Part shown: one piece after another, positions 18,135-28,498 of the stretch
Layout of the letters: the number at the start of each line of letters is the position of its first letter
Position numbering within the stretch: the first letter of the stretch is position 1
Assembly: GCF_029212575.1 (NCBI RefSeq)
Contig: NZ_JARGPK010000091.1
Location: forward strand, 1 to 64,000
DNA length: 64,000 nucleotides
From: Antarcticimicrobium sp.
GTDB lineage: Bacteria > Pseudomonadota > Alphaproteobacteria > Rhodobacterales > Rhodobacteraceae
Reading direction: 5' to 3'
Translations under genes and position numbers: made by a program
Notes under the pieces: model-generated
What the model was told of the DNA's origin: nothing
The model's database searches: none
What the model saw: only the letters and a program-made list of their open reading frames with translations

Positions 18135-19586
18135 ATGAAACTCTTCATTGCCGGTCTCAGCACCGAAACCAATTCCTTCTCTCCGATGCCCACCGGCATG
18201 GCCAGTTTCGAGGAGGGCTCGATCCACCACGGCGACGCCACCCGGGACAAGCCGATGTACTGGACCGCGCCGCTGCACATCTGGCGCGACAAGGCCGAGG
18301 CAAAGGGCTGGCACGTGATCGAAAGCCTGTCGGCCCACGCCCAGCCCGGCGGCCTCACGGTGAAATCGGTCTACGAGGGGTTCCGCGACGAGATTGTGGC
18401 GGAACTGACGGCCGCTGGCGGCGCCGACGTGATCCTGCTGGCGCTGCACGGCGCGATGATCGCCGACGGCTATGACGATTGCGAGGGCGACCTGATCGCC
18501 CATTGCCGGGCGGTCAGCCCCGATGCGGTGATCGGCGGGCTGCTGGACCCGCATTCCAACCTCACCGACACGATGATGTCCGAGGCCTCGTTGCTGGTCG
18601 CGTTCAAGGAATACCCCCATGTCGACGTGCCCGAACGCGCCGCCGACCTGTTCCGCCTCGCCGCCGGGACCGCCGAGGGAAAGATCACCCCGGTGATGCG
18701 CGACTGGGACTGTCGCATGATCATCGCCATGCCCACCACCAAGCCGCCGATGCGCGGCTTTGTGGATGATATGCTGGCGGCCGAGGGGCAGGGCGACCTG
18801 CTCTCGCTGTCGCTGATCCACGGCTTTCCCTGGTCCGACCACCCCCGCACCGGCAGCCGCGCCGTCGCCATCTGCGACGGCAGCGCCGAGCAGGCGGAGC
18901 AGCAGGCCGAGACGCTGGGCCGCAGGATCTTTGCCCTGCGCCACGAGTTGCACCGCGTGCCGCCCGATATCGACACCGCCCTCGACATGGCCCAGGCCGC
19001 GCCCGAGGGGCCGGTGGTGCTGGCCGACATGTCCGACAACGCCGGCGGCGGCGCGCCCTCTGATGCCACCTTCCTTCTGCGCGCGATGATCGAACGCGGC
19101 ATGACCGGCGTTGCCACCGGGTTGTTCTGGGATCCGATCGCCGTGCGCATCTGCAAGGAGGCGGGCGAGGGCGCCACGCTGAACCTGCGCATGGGCGGCA
19201 AATGCGGCCCGATGTCGGGCGACCCGCTCGACCTCGTGGTCACGGTCAGAAAGGTGGCCTCGGGCCTGACCCAGCGCTTCGGCACGCTGCCGGCGCCGAT
19301 GGGCGATGTGGTCTGGATCGAAACCCGGGGCATCGACATCGTCCTGAACGACCTGCGCAGCCAGACCTTCCACCCCGAGGCCTTCGAGCAACTGGGCATC
19401 GACCTCGGCCAGCGCCGCTATGTCTGCGTGAAATCCTCAAACCACTACGAGGCCGGCTTCAACCCGATCGCGGCACAGGTCATCGGCGTCGCCACCCCCG
19501 GCTCGATCACCCCCGATTTCGCCAACATCCCGTACAAACACCGGGCAAAGACCTATTTCCCCGTCGTGGAGGACCCTTTCGCATGA
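18135..19586 (+). CDS. M81-family (MlrC-like) metallopeptidase homologue
   Basis: About 483 residues. It resembles MlrC (microcystinase C): KLFIAGLSTETNSFSP at the N-terminus, ILLALHGAMIADGYDD, GLLDPHSNLTDTM, and DNAGGGAPSD in the C-terminal DUF1485-like half. MlrC cleaves small linear peptides during microcystin breakdown; most relatives are uncharacterised hydrolases in TRAP/ABC operons. ATG 18135 is preferred because AGGA at 18124 is 7 bp away; a GTG 6 bp earlier is also in frame. Its stop overlaps the hydrolase start (ATGA). Confidence 0.85.
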   Translation: MKLFIAGLSTETNSFSPMPTGMASFEEGSIHHGDATRDKPMYWTAPLHIWRDKAEAKGWHVIESLSAHAQPGGLTVKSVYEGFRDEIVAELTAAGGADVILLALHGAMIADGYDDCEGDLIAHCRAVSPDAVIGGLLDPHSNLTDTMMSEASLLVAFKEYPHVDVPERAADLFRLAAGTAEGKITPVMRDWDCRMIIAMPTTKPPMRGFVDDMLAAEGQGDLLSLSLIHGFPWSDHPRTGSRAVAICDGSAEQAEQQAETLGRRIFALRHELHRVPPDIDTALDMAQAAPEGPVVLADMSDNAGGGAPSDATFLLRAMIERGMTGVATGLFWDPIAVRICKEAGEGATLNLRMGGKCGPMSGDPLDLVVTVRKVASGLTQRFGTLPAPMGDVVWIETRGIDIVLNDLRSQTFHPEAFEQLGIDLGQRRYVCVKSSNHYEAGFNPIAAQVIGVATPGSITPDFANIPYKHRAKTYFPVVEDPFA

Positions 19587-20434
19587 GCAATCCGCTGAGC
19601 ACCGCGCGCGACGCCTTCGCCGCGCAATTCCCCGAACGCCGCATCGCCCTGAACGGGCGCGACTGGGGCTATGTCGAGGCCGGGCAGGGCCCCGCGCTGG
19701 TGCTGATCCCCGGCACGCTGGGGCGCGGCGACATCTTCTGGCAGCAGATCGCGGCGCTTTCGGACCGGCTGCACGTCATCGCCGTGACCTATCCCGAGAC
19801 CGGCGGTATCGAAGCCTGGGCCGGCGATCTCGCCGCGCTGCTGGATCACCTCGGGCTGGCAAGCGCCTCGGTGCTCGGCTCCTCGCTGGGCGGCTACCTG
19901 GCGCAGTATTTCGCCGCCACGCACCCGACCCGCACAGATCGCCTCTTTGCCGCCAACACGCTGCATTCGGTCGCCGGCACCGCCGACAAGATGCCCTATG
20001 CGCTTGATCTCGACGCCGCCCCCATCGCGGAGCTGCGCGCGGGCTTCGGTCAGGGATTGGGTCAATGGGCCGAGGCGCACCCGGACCAGGCCGACCTGGT
20101 CGAACTGCTGATGGGCGAGGTCGGCGGTCGCATCCCCCAGGCGGAACTGCGGATGCGGCTCAAGGCGCTCAAGACCGCGCCGGAGCTGCCCGATCTCGCC
20201 CTGCCGCAGGAGCAGTTGTTTACCATCGAGGCCGACGACGATCCCCTGATCCCGCCCGAGATGCGCACCGCCGTCCGCGCAAGGGTGGACCCCGCCGCCG
20301 CCTACCGTTTCACCTGGGGCGGGCATTTCCCCTACGTCGTGCGCCCCGAAGCCTATACCGCCCTGCTGGAACAGGCGATGGGGCTGGCCGTCACCGGCCC
20401 CGGCTGGGGCGAGGACAAGGAGCGCGCGCTATGA
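19583..20434 (+). CDS. alpha/beta hydrolase
   Basis: A 283-residue alpha/beta-hydrolase fold: oxyanion segment LVLIPGTLGRGDIFW, nucleophile elbow GSSLGGYLAQ (Ser near residue 96), an acidic residue in EADDDPLIPPEMR, and the catalytic His in WGGHFPYVV near the C-terminus. It probably hydrolyses an ester or amide intermediate of the operon's substrate. It is joined to both neighbours by ATGA overlaps. Confidence 0.85.
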   Translation: MSNPLSTARDAFAAQFPERRIALNGRDWGYVEAGQGPALVLIPGTLGRGDIFWQQIAALSDRLHVIAVTYPETGGIEAWAGDLAALLDHLGLASASVLGSSLGGYLAQYFAATHPTRTDRLFAANTLHSVAGTADKMPYALDLDAAPIAELRAGFGQGLGQWAEAHPDQADLVELLMGEVGGRIPQAELRMRLKALKTAPELPDLALPQEQLFTIEADDDPLIPPEMRTAVRARVDPAAAYRFTWGGHFPYVVRPEAYTALLEQAMGLAVTGPGWGEDKERAL

Positions 20435-21408
20435 TCGTGCTGACCCATGACGACGTCGCCGCCCTGCTGCCGATGATCGAGGCGATCGAGGTGGTCGCCG
20501 GGGTGATGAAAGGCGTCTCCACCCGTACCGCCGAACTGCCGCTGCGCTCGGTGGTGCCGGTGGGCGGCGACAACAGGATGGGTGTAATGCCCGGCGCCAT
20601 CGCCGACCCCGCCTGTTTCGGCGTCAAGCTGATCAGCCTGTTTCCCGGCAACCCGGCGCGCGGGCTGTCGTCGCATCGCGGCGCCATCGTGCTGTTCGAG
20701 GCCGAAACCGGCGGCGCCGTGGCGATGATGGACGCAAGCCTTCTGACCGCGATCCGCACCGCCGCCGCCAGCGCCGTGGCCACCCGCGCGCTGGCCCGCG
20801 AGAACGCCGAGAGCCTTGCGCTCATCGGTTACGGCGAACAGGCCGAACACCACCTGACCGCGATAATGGCGGTGCGCCCGATCAAACGGGTCGCCGTCGC
20901 CGGACGCTCGGCGGAAAAGGCCGCCGGTTTCGCCGCCCGCGCCGCCGCCGATTTTCCCGATGTGAGTTTCACCAGCGGCACCGATCTGCAGGCCGCTGTA
21001 GAGCAGGCCGACATCACCTGCACCGTCACCGCCGCGCCCACCCCCATCGTCATGGGCGACTGGGTGCAACCGGGGGCGCATGTCAATGTGGTCGGCTCCT
21101 CGATCCCGTCGATGCGCGAGGTCGATGACCGCATGGTCACTCGCGCCGCGATCTGGGTCGACTACCTGCCCTCGACACTGGCCCAGGCCGGCGAGATCGT
21201 CGAGATGATCGCCGCCGGAAACCTTGCCGAATCCGACCTCAGGGGAGAGATCGGCGCGCTCCTGTCGGGTGAGATCGCCGGGCGCGCAAGCGACGATCAG
21301 ATCACGCTTTACCGCTCGCTCGGGGTGGCGGCACAGGATCTGGCGGCGGCGCATCACGTGCTGACCCGCGCCCGGGCCGAGGGGCGCGGCCAACCGGTCA
21401 CATTCTGA
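20431..21408 (+). CDS. ornithine cyclodeaminase / mu-crystallin family protein
   Basis: A 325-residue protein with the family's NAD-binding region (SLALIGYGEQAEHHLTAI, residues ~128-145; RVAVAGRSAEKA), the substrate region GVKLISLFPGNPARGLSSH, and HVNVVGSSIPSMREVD. Members include ornithine cyclodeaminase, alanine dehydrogenase and ketimine reductases. In an operon with an amine oxidase that yields imines, a ketimine-reductase or dehydrogenase role is attractive, though this is inferred. It is the last gene of the operon. Confidence 0.85.
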   Translation: MIVLTHDDVAALLPMIEAIEVVAGVMKGVSTRTAELPLRSVVPVGGDNRMGVMPGAIADPACFGVKLISLFPGNPARGLSSHRGAIVLFEAETGGAVAMMDASLLTAIRTAAASAVATRALARENAESLALIGYGEQAEHHLTAIMAVRPIKRVAVAGRSAEKAAGFAARAAADFPDVSFTSGTDLQAAVEQADITCTVTAAPTPIVMGDWVQPGAHVNVVGSSIPSMREVDDRMVTRAAIWVDYLPSTLAQAGEIVEMIAAGNLAESDLRGEIGALLSGEIAGRASDDQITLYRSLGVAAQDLAAAHHVLTRARAEGRGQPVTF

Positions 21409-21510
21409 ACCCGGGTGCAGGCGGCGCTTTCTTCCATAGAGGTAGCCGCGCTATAGAAAACCGATGCCGGGGCACCCCGGCGCATTTCCGGTCCCGGCGG
21501 GAGAGCCTCC

Positions 21511-22851
21511 ATGAACCTGCGCCCCCTTCTGATCCTGCCGCCGCTGGTCCTCGGCGTGCTCGGCTTTGTCTGGATGACGCGGCAGGGCCAGCCGCCCGTC
21601 GCCGAGGAACCCCAGGCCACCGTCGCCGTGCGGGTGATGCAGGTCGATCCCGGCCGGATCACGCCCACCGCCGAGGGCTATGGCCGGGTCGAATCGGCGC
21701 ACCGCTGGAGTGCCGTGTCCGAGGTCGAGGGCCGGATCACCCGCCTTGCCGAAGGGCTGGCCGAGGGCAGCTTCGTCGATGCCGGCGCGGTTCTGGTCGA
21801 GGTCGACCGCACCGACTACGATCTCGCAATCCGGAAGACCAAGGCCAATATCGCCGCCGCCGAGGCCGCCCTGGCCGAGATCGACCGCAAAGAGGCCAAC
21901 ACCGAGCGCAACCTCGAGATCGAGCAGCGCACCCTGGACGTGGCGCAGACCGAATATGACCGCGTCAAATCCCTGGTCGAAAGCGGAACCAGCACCCAGT
22001 CCGCGCTCAACTCCGCCGAAAAGGTTTTCTTCGCGCAACAGAACGCGCTCACCAACGTGACCAACACGCTGGCGCTCTACCCCGCGCAGCGGGCCTCCGC
22101 CGAGGCGACGCTGGCGGTGCGCCGGGCCGAACTGGCCGAGGCCGAGCGCGCCCTGGGCAAGACCACCATCACCGCGCCGTTCCGGGGCCGCGTCAACGCC
22201 CTGAACGTCGAGGCCGACCAGTTCATCCGCACCGGCGAGACGCTGCTCACGCTCGACAGCGCCGCCGCCGCCGAGATCACCGCCGAGTTCGCCCCGCGCG
22301 CCTTTCGCAACCTGGCGCTGGCCTCGGTCGGCGGGCAATTGCCGCAGGGCGCGATGGTCGATACCAGCCTGTTGAGCGGGATGATGGGAGAGATGGGGAT
22401 CACCGCGCAGGTCGTGCTCGACCTGGCCGGAACGCATGCCCGCTACGACGCCCGCATCATGCGGCTGCGCGGCACCCTCGACAGCCAGACCGGCACGCTG
22501 GGCCTCGTGGTGCAGGTCGATGACCCCTATCTGGCCAACGGCGCCACCGAACGGCCGCCGCTCAACCCCGGCAGCTTCGTCACCGTCGTGCTCAGCGCGC
22601 CACCGATCCCCGACGCTATCGCCGTGCCGCGCACCGCGCTGCAGCTCGACGATGACGGTGCCGCCTTCGTCTTCCTCGCCGACGCAGATCAGCGGCTCGA
22701 GGTCCGGCCGGTCACCGTCGGCCCGGCACTGGGCGCCGACGTGCTGATCACCGATGGCCTCTCCGGGGGTGAAACCCTTGTCCTCAGCGTGCCCTCACCC
22801 TCGATCCCCGGCATCCGCCTGATCCCGGTGACCCCCGGCGGGGACGGCTGA
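21511..22851 (+). CDS. RND efflux periplasmic adaptor (membrane fusion protein)
   Basis: 446 residues with an N-terminal membrane anchor (LLILPPLVLGVLGFVWM), a barrel-sandwich hybrid (GRITRLAEGLAEGSFVDAG and TITAPFRGRVNALNVE), a long coiled coil between them (about residues 100-210), and a C-terminal barrel (PGSFVTVVLS, AIAVPRTALQ). It works with the RND permease that begins 1 bp after its stop. No outer-membrane channel gene is adjacent. Confidence 0.9.
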   Translation: MNLRPLLILPPLVLGVLGFVWMTRQGQPPVAEEPQATVAVRVMQVDPGRITPTAEGYGRVESAHRWSAVSEVEGRITRLAEGLAEGSFVDAGAVLVEVDRTDYDLAIRKTKANIAAAEAALAEIDRKEANTERNLEIEQRTLDVAQTEYDRVKSLVESGTSTQSALNSAEKVFFAQQNALTNVTNTLALYPAQRASAEATLAVRRAELAEAERALGKTTITAPFRGRVNALNVEADQFIRTGETLLTLDSAAAAEITAEFAPRAFRNLALASVGGQLPQGAMVDTSLLSGMMGEMGITAQVVLDLAGTHARYDARIMRLRGTLDSQTGTLGLVVQVDDPYLANGATERPPLNPGSFVTVVLSAPPIPDAIAVPRTALQLDDDGAAFVFLADADQRLEVRPVTVGPALGADVLITDGLSGGETLVLSVPSPSIPGIRLIPVTPGGDG

Positions 22852-22852
22852 G

Positions 22853-25800
22853 ATGATCGGCTATTTCGTCCGCCACCCGGTTGCCGCCAACCTGCTGATG
22901 GTGCTGGTCTGCATCCTCGGCATCGCCGTGGCCACCGGGATCGAGCGGGAAACCTTCCCCGAGTTCTCCTCCGATACCGTCAGCGTCGGCGTGGTCTACC
23001 CCGGCGCCTCGGCCCGCGATGTGGACGAAGAGATCTGCATTCCGCTGGAGGATGCCGTCACCGGCCTCACCGGGCTGGCCGAGTTCGACTGCGTCTCGCT
23101 CGACGGCCGCGCCAGCGCCACCGCCGAGCTGGACGAGGGCGGCGACATCATCCAGTTTTTCAACGACGTGTTCTCGGCGGTCTCCGGCGTGACCGATTTC
23201 CCCACCGCCGCCGAAACCCCCACGGTCGAGATCCAGGGCCAGACCGAGCTGGTCGCGCTGGTCGCGGTCTCCGGCATCGCCGGCAAGCAGGGGCTGCTCG
23301 AGTACACCGACAGCCTCGCCGACCTGCTGCAGGCCCTCGACGGGGTGGCCGAGGCCCAGGTCACCGGCATCTCCGACCGTGAGCTGCGGGTGAGCTTCGA
23401 TCCGCAGGCGCTGCGCCGCTACGGGCTGTCAGCCAGCGACGTGCTGAACGCGATCGAGGCGCGCAGCCTGCGCCAGCCCCTCGGCGACGTCGAGATCGGC
23501 GAGACCAGCTTCGTTCTGCGCTATACCGACGTGCGCCGCACGGTGAGCGAGCTCGAGGACCTGATCGTGCTCCAGAACGAGCAGGGCGGCGTGGTGCTTC
23601 TGGGCGACCTTGCGCAGGTCGCGACAATGGACAGCGACGAGAACGTGCAATCCTTCATCGACGGCGATCAGGCCGCGATCATCGCCATCTACAAGTCGAA
23701 GGACGATGACAGCATCCGCGTGTTCTCGGCGGTCGATGCGGCACTTTCAGCGGAACAGGCGCGCTATCCCGATCCGTTCCGCCTCACGGTTATCAACAAC
23801 CTGACCGAGGTGGTGCAGGAACGGCTGAGGCTGATCCTGCAGAACATCGGCATGGGGCTGGTGCTGGTCTTCGGCACCATGTGGCTGTTCTTCTCGATGC
23901 GCGAATCGCTGTGGATCTCGGCCTCGCTGCCGGTGTCCTTCCTCGGCGGGCTGTTCCTGATGAGCGTGCTGGGCATCACCATCAACATGATCACCCTGGT
24001 CGCCCTGCTGATGGCGGTGGGCATCATCATGGACGATTCCATCGTCATCGCCGAGAACATCGACAAATGGCGCGGCAAGGCCAGCCGGACCGAGGCCGCC
24101 GCCCGCGGCGCGATGGAGGTGATGCCCGGCGTCGTCTCCTCCTTTCTCACCACAGCCTGCGTCTTTGGCCCGCTGATGTTCATCACCGGCGATTTCGGCC
24201 AGATCCTCAAGTTCATCCCGATGGTGCTGCTGCTCACCCTCACCCTGTCGCTGGTCGAGGGGTTCCTGATTTTGCCGCACCACCTCAGCCATGGCGGCCA
24301 CGACGAGGCCGCTCCAAGGGAACGCCGCGCCACCCGCCTGCTGGAACGGTTCAAGGAGCGGGTGCTGCTGCCCACGGCGGCGCGGCTGGTCAGGGTGCGC
24401 TACCTCACCTTCGGCACGGTGATCGCGGCGCTGATCCTCACCGTCGGGCTGATCGCCTCCGGCGCGGTCAAGGTGATCGGCTTTCCCGCCACCGAAAGCG
24501 ACACGGTGATCGCCCGCATCGCGCTCACCCCCGGTATCGACCGCAGCCGCACCGTGGCCGAGGTCGGCCGCATCCTCGCCGCGCTCGACCGGGTCGATGC
24601 GCAGCTGGCCCCCGGAACCGAGGATGCCGCGCCGCTGGTCCAGCGGGTGCTGGTGCAATACGCGGTCAACAGCGATGTCACCGCCAATGGCTCGCACACC
24701 GCGACGGTCACCGTGGATCTGCTGGAAAGCGCCGCCCGCAATGTCGAGGCCGACACCATCCTCGCCCTCTGGCGGCAGGAGACGGGCCCGATCCCCGACC
24801 TGGTCCAGGGCAGCTTTTCCCAGGCCGAGCGGGGGCCCGGTGGCGCCGATCTGGATGTCGAACTGCTGTCGCAGGACCTCGACACGCTCGAGGCGGCGGC
24901 GAACCAGATGCTGCTGGCGCTGGTCGCCCGCGCCGATGTGACCGAGGCGTTTCTCGACCTGCAGGGCGGCCGCCGCGAGGTGCAGATGACGCTCACGCCC
25001 TTCGGATATTCCGTCGGGCTCACCCCGCAAAACCTCGCCGCGCAACTGCGCAACGCATTCTCCGGCGACGAGGTCGACAGCTTCCGCGCCGGTCCCTCCA
25101 GCATGACGGTGCGGGTGCAGCTGGCCGACAGCATCCCCAGCCTCAGCGCGCTCGAACTGTTCCCGGTCACCCTGCCGGGCGGCAACCAGGTGGCGCTGGC
25201 CGGGGTGGCCGATTTCACCTATAGCGCCAGCTTCCCGGCGCTGACCCGCAAGGACGGCAAGATCACCGCCCGGATCGAGGGCAAGATCGACCGCGCCGCC
25301 ACCACCTCGGCGCGGATCTCCGCCGTTGCGCTCGACGAACTGGCGCCGCAGATCATGCGCGACCATCCTGGCGTCAGCGTCCGGATCGGTGGCGCCACCG
25401 AGGAACAGCAGAAATCCCAGACATCCATGATGCGATCGCTGCTGCTGGGGCTGGTGGGCGTCTATCTGGTGCTGGCCTTCCAGTTCCGCTCCTACAGCCT
25501 GCCGATCGTGGTGATGCTGTCGATCCCCTTCGCGCTGATCGGCACCGTGCTGGGCCATCTGGCGCTGGGGCTGGACATGTCGATGCCCTCGATGATCGGA
25601 TTCGCCTCGCTCTCGGGCATCGTGGTCAACAACGCGATCCTGTTCCTGACCTTCTTCCAGACCCACCTGCAGGGCGACGATTACATCACCGCCTCGCTCA
25701 ACGCGGTGCGCGACCGGTTCCGCCCGATCCTGCTGTCGTCCTCGACCACCTTCGCGGGTCTGGTGCCGATCATGTTCGACACCTCGCCGCAGGTCCAGAC

Positions 25801-25966
25801 GATGGTGCCGCTGGTGGTCTCGGTCGGTTTTGGCCTGCTGGCCTCGATGATCCTGGTGGTGCTGGTGTTCCCGTCGCTGCTGGCGATCTATTTCGACATC
25901 TTCTCGCTGCGCAAGTGGATCGGGAAGTTCGGCGACGATGAAACCGGAGAGAGGGGCGCGGCCTAG
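22853..25966 (+). CDS. RND-family efflux permease
   Basis: A 1037-residue inner-membrane antiporter. An N-terminal transmembrane helix precedes the porter domain (ERETFPEFSSDTVSVGVVYPG). The proton-relay helix reads GIIMDDSIVIAENI (about residue 395), the repeat in the second half is GIVVNNAILFLTF, and the late FRPILLSSSTTFAGLVP motif is present. The sequence lies between the HME and HAE groups and the substrate is unknown. It forms a two-gene operon with the adaptor. Confidence 0.92.
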   Translation: MIGYFVRHPVAANLLMVLVCILGIAVATGIERETFPEFSSDTVSVGVVYPGASARDVDEEICIPLEDAVTGLTGLAEFDCVSLDGRASATAELDEGGDIIQFFNDVFSAVSGVTDFPTAAETPTVEIQGQTELVALVAVSGIAGKQGLLEYTDSLADLLQALDGVAEAQVTGISDRELRVSFDPQALRRYGLSASDVLNAIEARSLRQPLGDVEIGETSFVLRYTDVRRTVSELEDLIVLQNEQGGVVLLGDLAQVATMDSDENVQSFIDGDQAAIIAIYKSKDDDSIRVFSAVDAALSAEQARYPDPFRLTVINNLTEVVQERLRLILQNIGMGLVLVFGTMWLFFSMRESLWISASLPVSFLGGLFLMSVLGITINMITLVALLMAVGIIMDDSIVIAENIDKWRGKASRTEAAARGAMEVMPGVVSSFLTTACVFGPLMFITGDFGQILKFIPMVLLLTLTLSLVEGFLILPHHLSHGGHDEAAPRERRATRLLERFKERVLLPTAARLVRVRYLTFGTVIAALILTVGLIASGAVKVIGFPATESDTVIARIALTPGIDRSRTVAEVGRILAALDRVDAQLAPGTEDAAPLVQRVLVQYAVNSDVTANGSHTATVTVDLLESAARNVEADTILALWRQETGPIPDLVQGSFSQAERGPGGADLDVELLSQDLDTLEAAANQMLLALVARADVTEAFLDLQGGRREVQMTLTPFGYSVGLTPQNLAAQLRNAFSGDEVDSFRAGPSSMTVRVQLADSIPSLSALELFPVTLPGGNQVALAGVADFTYSASFPALTRKDGKITARIEGKIDRAATTSARISAVALDELAPQIMRDHPGVSVRIGGATEEQQKSQTSMMRSLLLGLVGVYLVLAFQFRSYSLPIVVMLSIPFALIGTVLGHLALGLDMSMPSMIGFASLSGIVVNNAILFLTFFQTHLQGDDYITASLNAVRDRFRPILLSSSTTFAGLVPIMFDTSPQVQTMVPLVVSVGFGLLASMILVVLVFPSLLAIYFDIFSLRKWIGKFGDDETGERGAA

Positions 25967-26000
25967 CCGGTCCTTCGCGACTGCCCGCCCGCGCCTCGGA

Positions 26001-27464
26001 TCACGACGACGGGCTCAGCAGGGTGCAGGTAACGTTGCGCGCCTTCAGCCGGCGGCAGGCCAGGTCGGCGGTTTCCGCCGACATGCCCATGAAATTGGCG
26101 TCGAACCCCTTCTTGCTATGCACCACCTTGCGCAGGGTTCCGTCCAGCGTCTCCATTTCCGACAGGGCGGTGCGCAGCAGCGTCTTCTCGGCCTGGTAGC
26201 GGCTGGTATAGCGGCCGACGTTGATCCCCCAGTGCAATTCCCCCGAGGTCGAGAGCCGGGTGACGATCTCCTGCTCTTCCTCCTCCGGTTCGACCGGATC
26301 GGCCTGCGCCACCTCCTCCACCAGGTCCTGCGGCCGCAGGGCCGGGCGGGGCACTTCGGCGGGGGCGGCCTCGGTGGTCTCGATGGTTGGCGGCGCCGCC
26401 GCCGTGGACATCGCTTCGGCCACCGCCGCGGCGATGACCTGGGCGTCGGCGTCGGTCGCCGCGACCAGCACCGGCGCACTGCCGGGGCGGGCCACCGGCC
26501 GCGGGCTCTTTTTCACCACGCCGCTCAGGCGCACCACATGCCCTTCCGCACCATCGCCGGCGTTGCCGGCATAGACCGGGGGGCTGGGCTTGCGCAGCGG
26601 CGCCTGCGACGGCGCCCGGCGAAACCCGAGGTCAAGCAGTTCGGCCACCTTGGCATTGCGCGAGGATGACGATTGCCCGCCGAACACCGTGGCGAGCACC
26701 CGTTCGTTGCCGCGCTGCGCCGAGGCCACCAGGTTGAAGCCCGCGGCCCGGGTATAGCCGGTCTTGATCCCGTCGGCGCCCTTGTAGCTGGTCAGCAGCC
26801 GGTTGTGCGAGGACACCGTCTTGATCCCCGCGTGGGTCGATTGGCGCGAGAACAGGTTGTAATATTCCGGGTAATCGTAAAGCAGGTGGCGCCCCAGGAT
26901 GGTCATGTCGCGGGCCGTCGACAAATGCCCGCTCTCGGTCAGCCCGTGGGCGTTCTTGAAGGTGGTCCGGGTCATCCCCAGCGCCTTGGCGGTCCGGGTC
27001 ATCCGGCGGCCAAAGGCGGCCTCGGAGCCGCTGATCGCCTCGCCGATGGCGGTGGCCGCGTCATTGGCCGATTTCACCGCCGCCGCCCGCACCAGGTAAC
27101 GCAGCGCGATCTTCTGCCCGGCCCGCAGCCCCAGTTTCGAGGGCGGTTCGGAGGCCGCGTTCTGCGACACCCGCACCATCGTGTCCATGGTGATCTCGCC
27201 GTTGCGCACCGCCTCGAAGGCGATGTAGAGCGTCATCATCTTGGTCAGCGAGGCCGGGTGCAGCCTGGTGTCGGCATTGCGCGAATGCAGCACCTCGCCG
27301 GTGCGCGCATCCATCACCATCGCCGCATAGGGCGCGGCGCGCAGCGGCGCGGCGGCCATGGCCACCAGCAGCGCGGCCAGCACCAGCGCCCACAAGAACG
27401 GAATCGGATGCGCGGAAAATGGACTCGGCCCGGATCGGGCCGGACGGAAACGCCGGACCTGCAC
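26001..27464 (-). CDS. D-alanyl-D-alanine carboxypeptidase with SPOR domain
   Basis: 487 residues. The signal/anchor region (~25-45) is followed by a penicillin-binding fold with all three motifs: SLTK (SxxK), SAN (SxN) and KTG (GIKTGYTR). An Ala/Pro/Glu-rich linker (~310-400) leads to a C-terminal SPOR domain (INVGRYTSRYQAEKTLL) that binds denuded glycan at the septum. It trims peptidoglycan stem peptides in the periplasm. It is convergent with the RND gene. Confidence 0.9.
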   Translation of the reverse strand: MQVRRFRPARSGPSPFSAHPIPFLWALVLAALLVAMAAAPLRAAPYAAMVMDARTGEVLHSRNADTRLHPASLTKMMTLYIAFEAVRNGEITMDTMVRVSQNAASEPPSKLGLRAGQKIALRYLVRAAAVKSANDAATAIGEAISGSEAAFGRRMTRTAKALGMTRTTFKNAHGLTESGHLSTARDMTILGRHLLYDYPEYYNLFSRQSTHAGIKTVSSHNRLLTSYKGADGIKTGYTRAAGFNLVASAQRGNERVLATVFGGQSSSSRNAKVAELLDLGFRRAPSQAPLRKPSPPVYAGNAGDGAEGHVVRLSGVVKKSPRPVARPGSAPVLVAATDADAQVIAAAVAEAMSTAAAPPTIETTEAAPAEVPRPALRPQDLVEEVAQADPVEPEEEEQEIVTRLSTSGELHWGINVGRYTSRYQAEKTLLRTALSEMETLDGTLRKVVHSKKGFDANFMGMSAETADLACRRLKARNVTCTLLSPSS

Positions 27465-27691
27465 GATATTGCCTCTGTCTGCCTCATGCCCCCGGTTGAC
27501 CGGCGGCTGTTTTTCGATTTGTTACCCTGAGGCTATCACAGGGAATAACCAAAATAAACCCGTAGCTTGCAGGGGATTGTTCATTTCCCTCGCAGCGGAT
27601 CTGCAACATCTTGCGGTTGCCGTGCGGCCGCCCGCAACACCGGCGATTGCGGCGAAAACATGGCGCCGGACAGTTGCCCGGCCCGCCGCCC

Positions 27692-28399
27692 TCAGCCGGC
27701 CTCGATTGCGGCCACAAGCCCGGGCAATTCGCCCAGATCGGCGATGCTGCGGTAGCGCGGCGCCTGTTCGGGCGGGTCGGCGTGCTCGATCTCCCAGACC
27801 AGCCCGTGCGGCACATACACCCCCCAGCCGCCCAGTTCGACCACCGGCACCACGTCCGAGCGCATCGAGTTGCCCGCCATCAGCGCCCGTTCGGCCCCCT
27901 CGCCATGGCGCGCGAAGATTTCGGCGTAGACCTGCGGCGTCTTCTCCGACACGATCTCGACCCCGTCGAACAGATCGCCCAGCCCCGATTGCGCCAGCTT
28001 CTGCTCCTGGTGCAGCAGGTCGCCCTTGGTGATCAGCACCACCCGGTGCGTGCCCGCCACCGCCTCGACCGCCGCGCGCGCATGCGGCAACAGCTCGACC
28101 GGATGCGCCAGCAGCTCCTGCCCGGCCTCGATCAGCGCGCGGATGATCCGCGCCGGCACCCGGTCCTCGGTCACCTCGATGGCGGTCTCGATCATCGACA
28201 GGGTGAATCCCTTGATGCCATAGCCATAGCGGCCGATGTTGCGCCGTTCCGCCGCCAGCAACCGCTCGGCCAGGTGGTCGCGCTCGGCATGCTCCGACAG
28301 CAGCTCGGCAAAGCGCTGCTGGGTCAGGTGAAAGAACCGCTCGTTGTGCCAGAGCGTGTCGTCGGCGTCGAACCCCACCGTGGTCAATTTGCGCGTCAT
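27692..28399 (-). CDS. HAD-family hydrolase
   Basis: A 235-residue haloacid-dehalogenase phosphatase: motif [10 protein letters not shown] (nucleophile Asp), motif II VLITKGD, the Lys in [11 protein letters not shown], and motif [10 protein letters not shown]. The substrate is unknown. It is divergent from clpS with a 99-bp spacer containing AT-rich promoter-like sequence. Confidence 0.85.
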   Translation of the reverse strand: MTRKLTTVGFDADDTLWHNERFFHLTQQRFAELLSEHAERDHLAERLLAAERRNIGRYGYGIKGFTLSMIETAIEVTEDRVPARIIRALIEAGQELLAHPVELLPHARAAVEAVAGTHRVVLITKGDLLHQEQKLAQSGLGDLFDGVEIVSEKTPQVYAEIFARHGEGAERALMAGNSMRSDVVPVVELGGWGVYVPHGLVWEIEHADPPEQAPRYRSIADLGELPGLVAAIEAG

Positions 28400-28498
28400 G
28401 GCTTGTTTGTCCGCTATACCTTTTCTAAACCCGCCGGAGCGTTATATAAGGGCATCGACCCTTCACCGCACAGACCGCAACCGGACGAGAGCTTCGCG

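Noticed and set aside
23747-25666. Minus-strand open frame of 639 codons inside the RND gene
   Set aside because: Low-complexity His/Gly/Gln composition and it lies wholly opposite a well-conserved RND permease.
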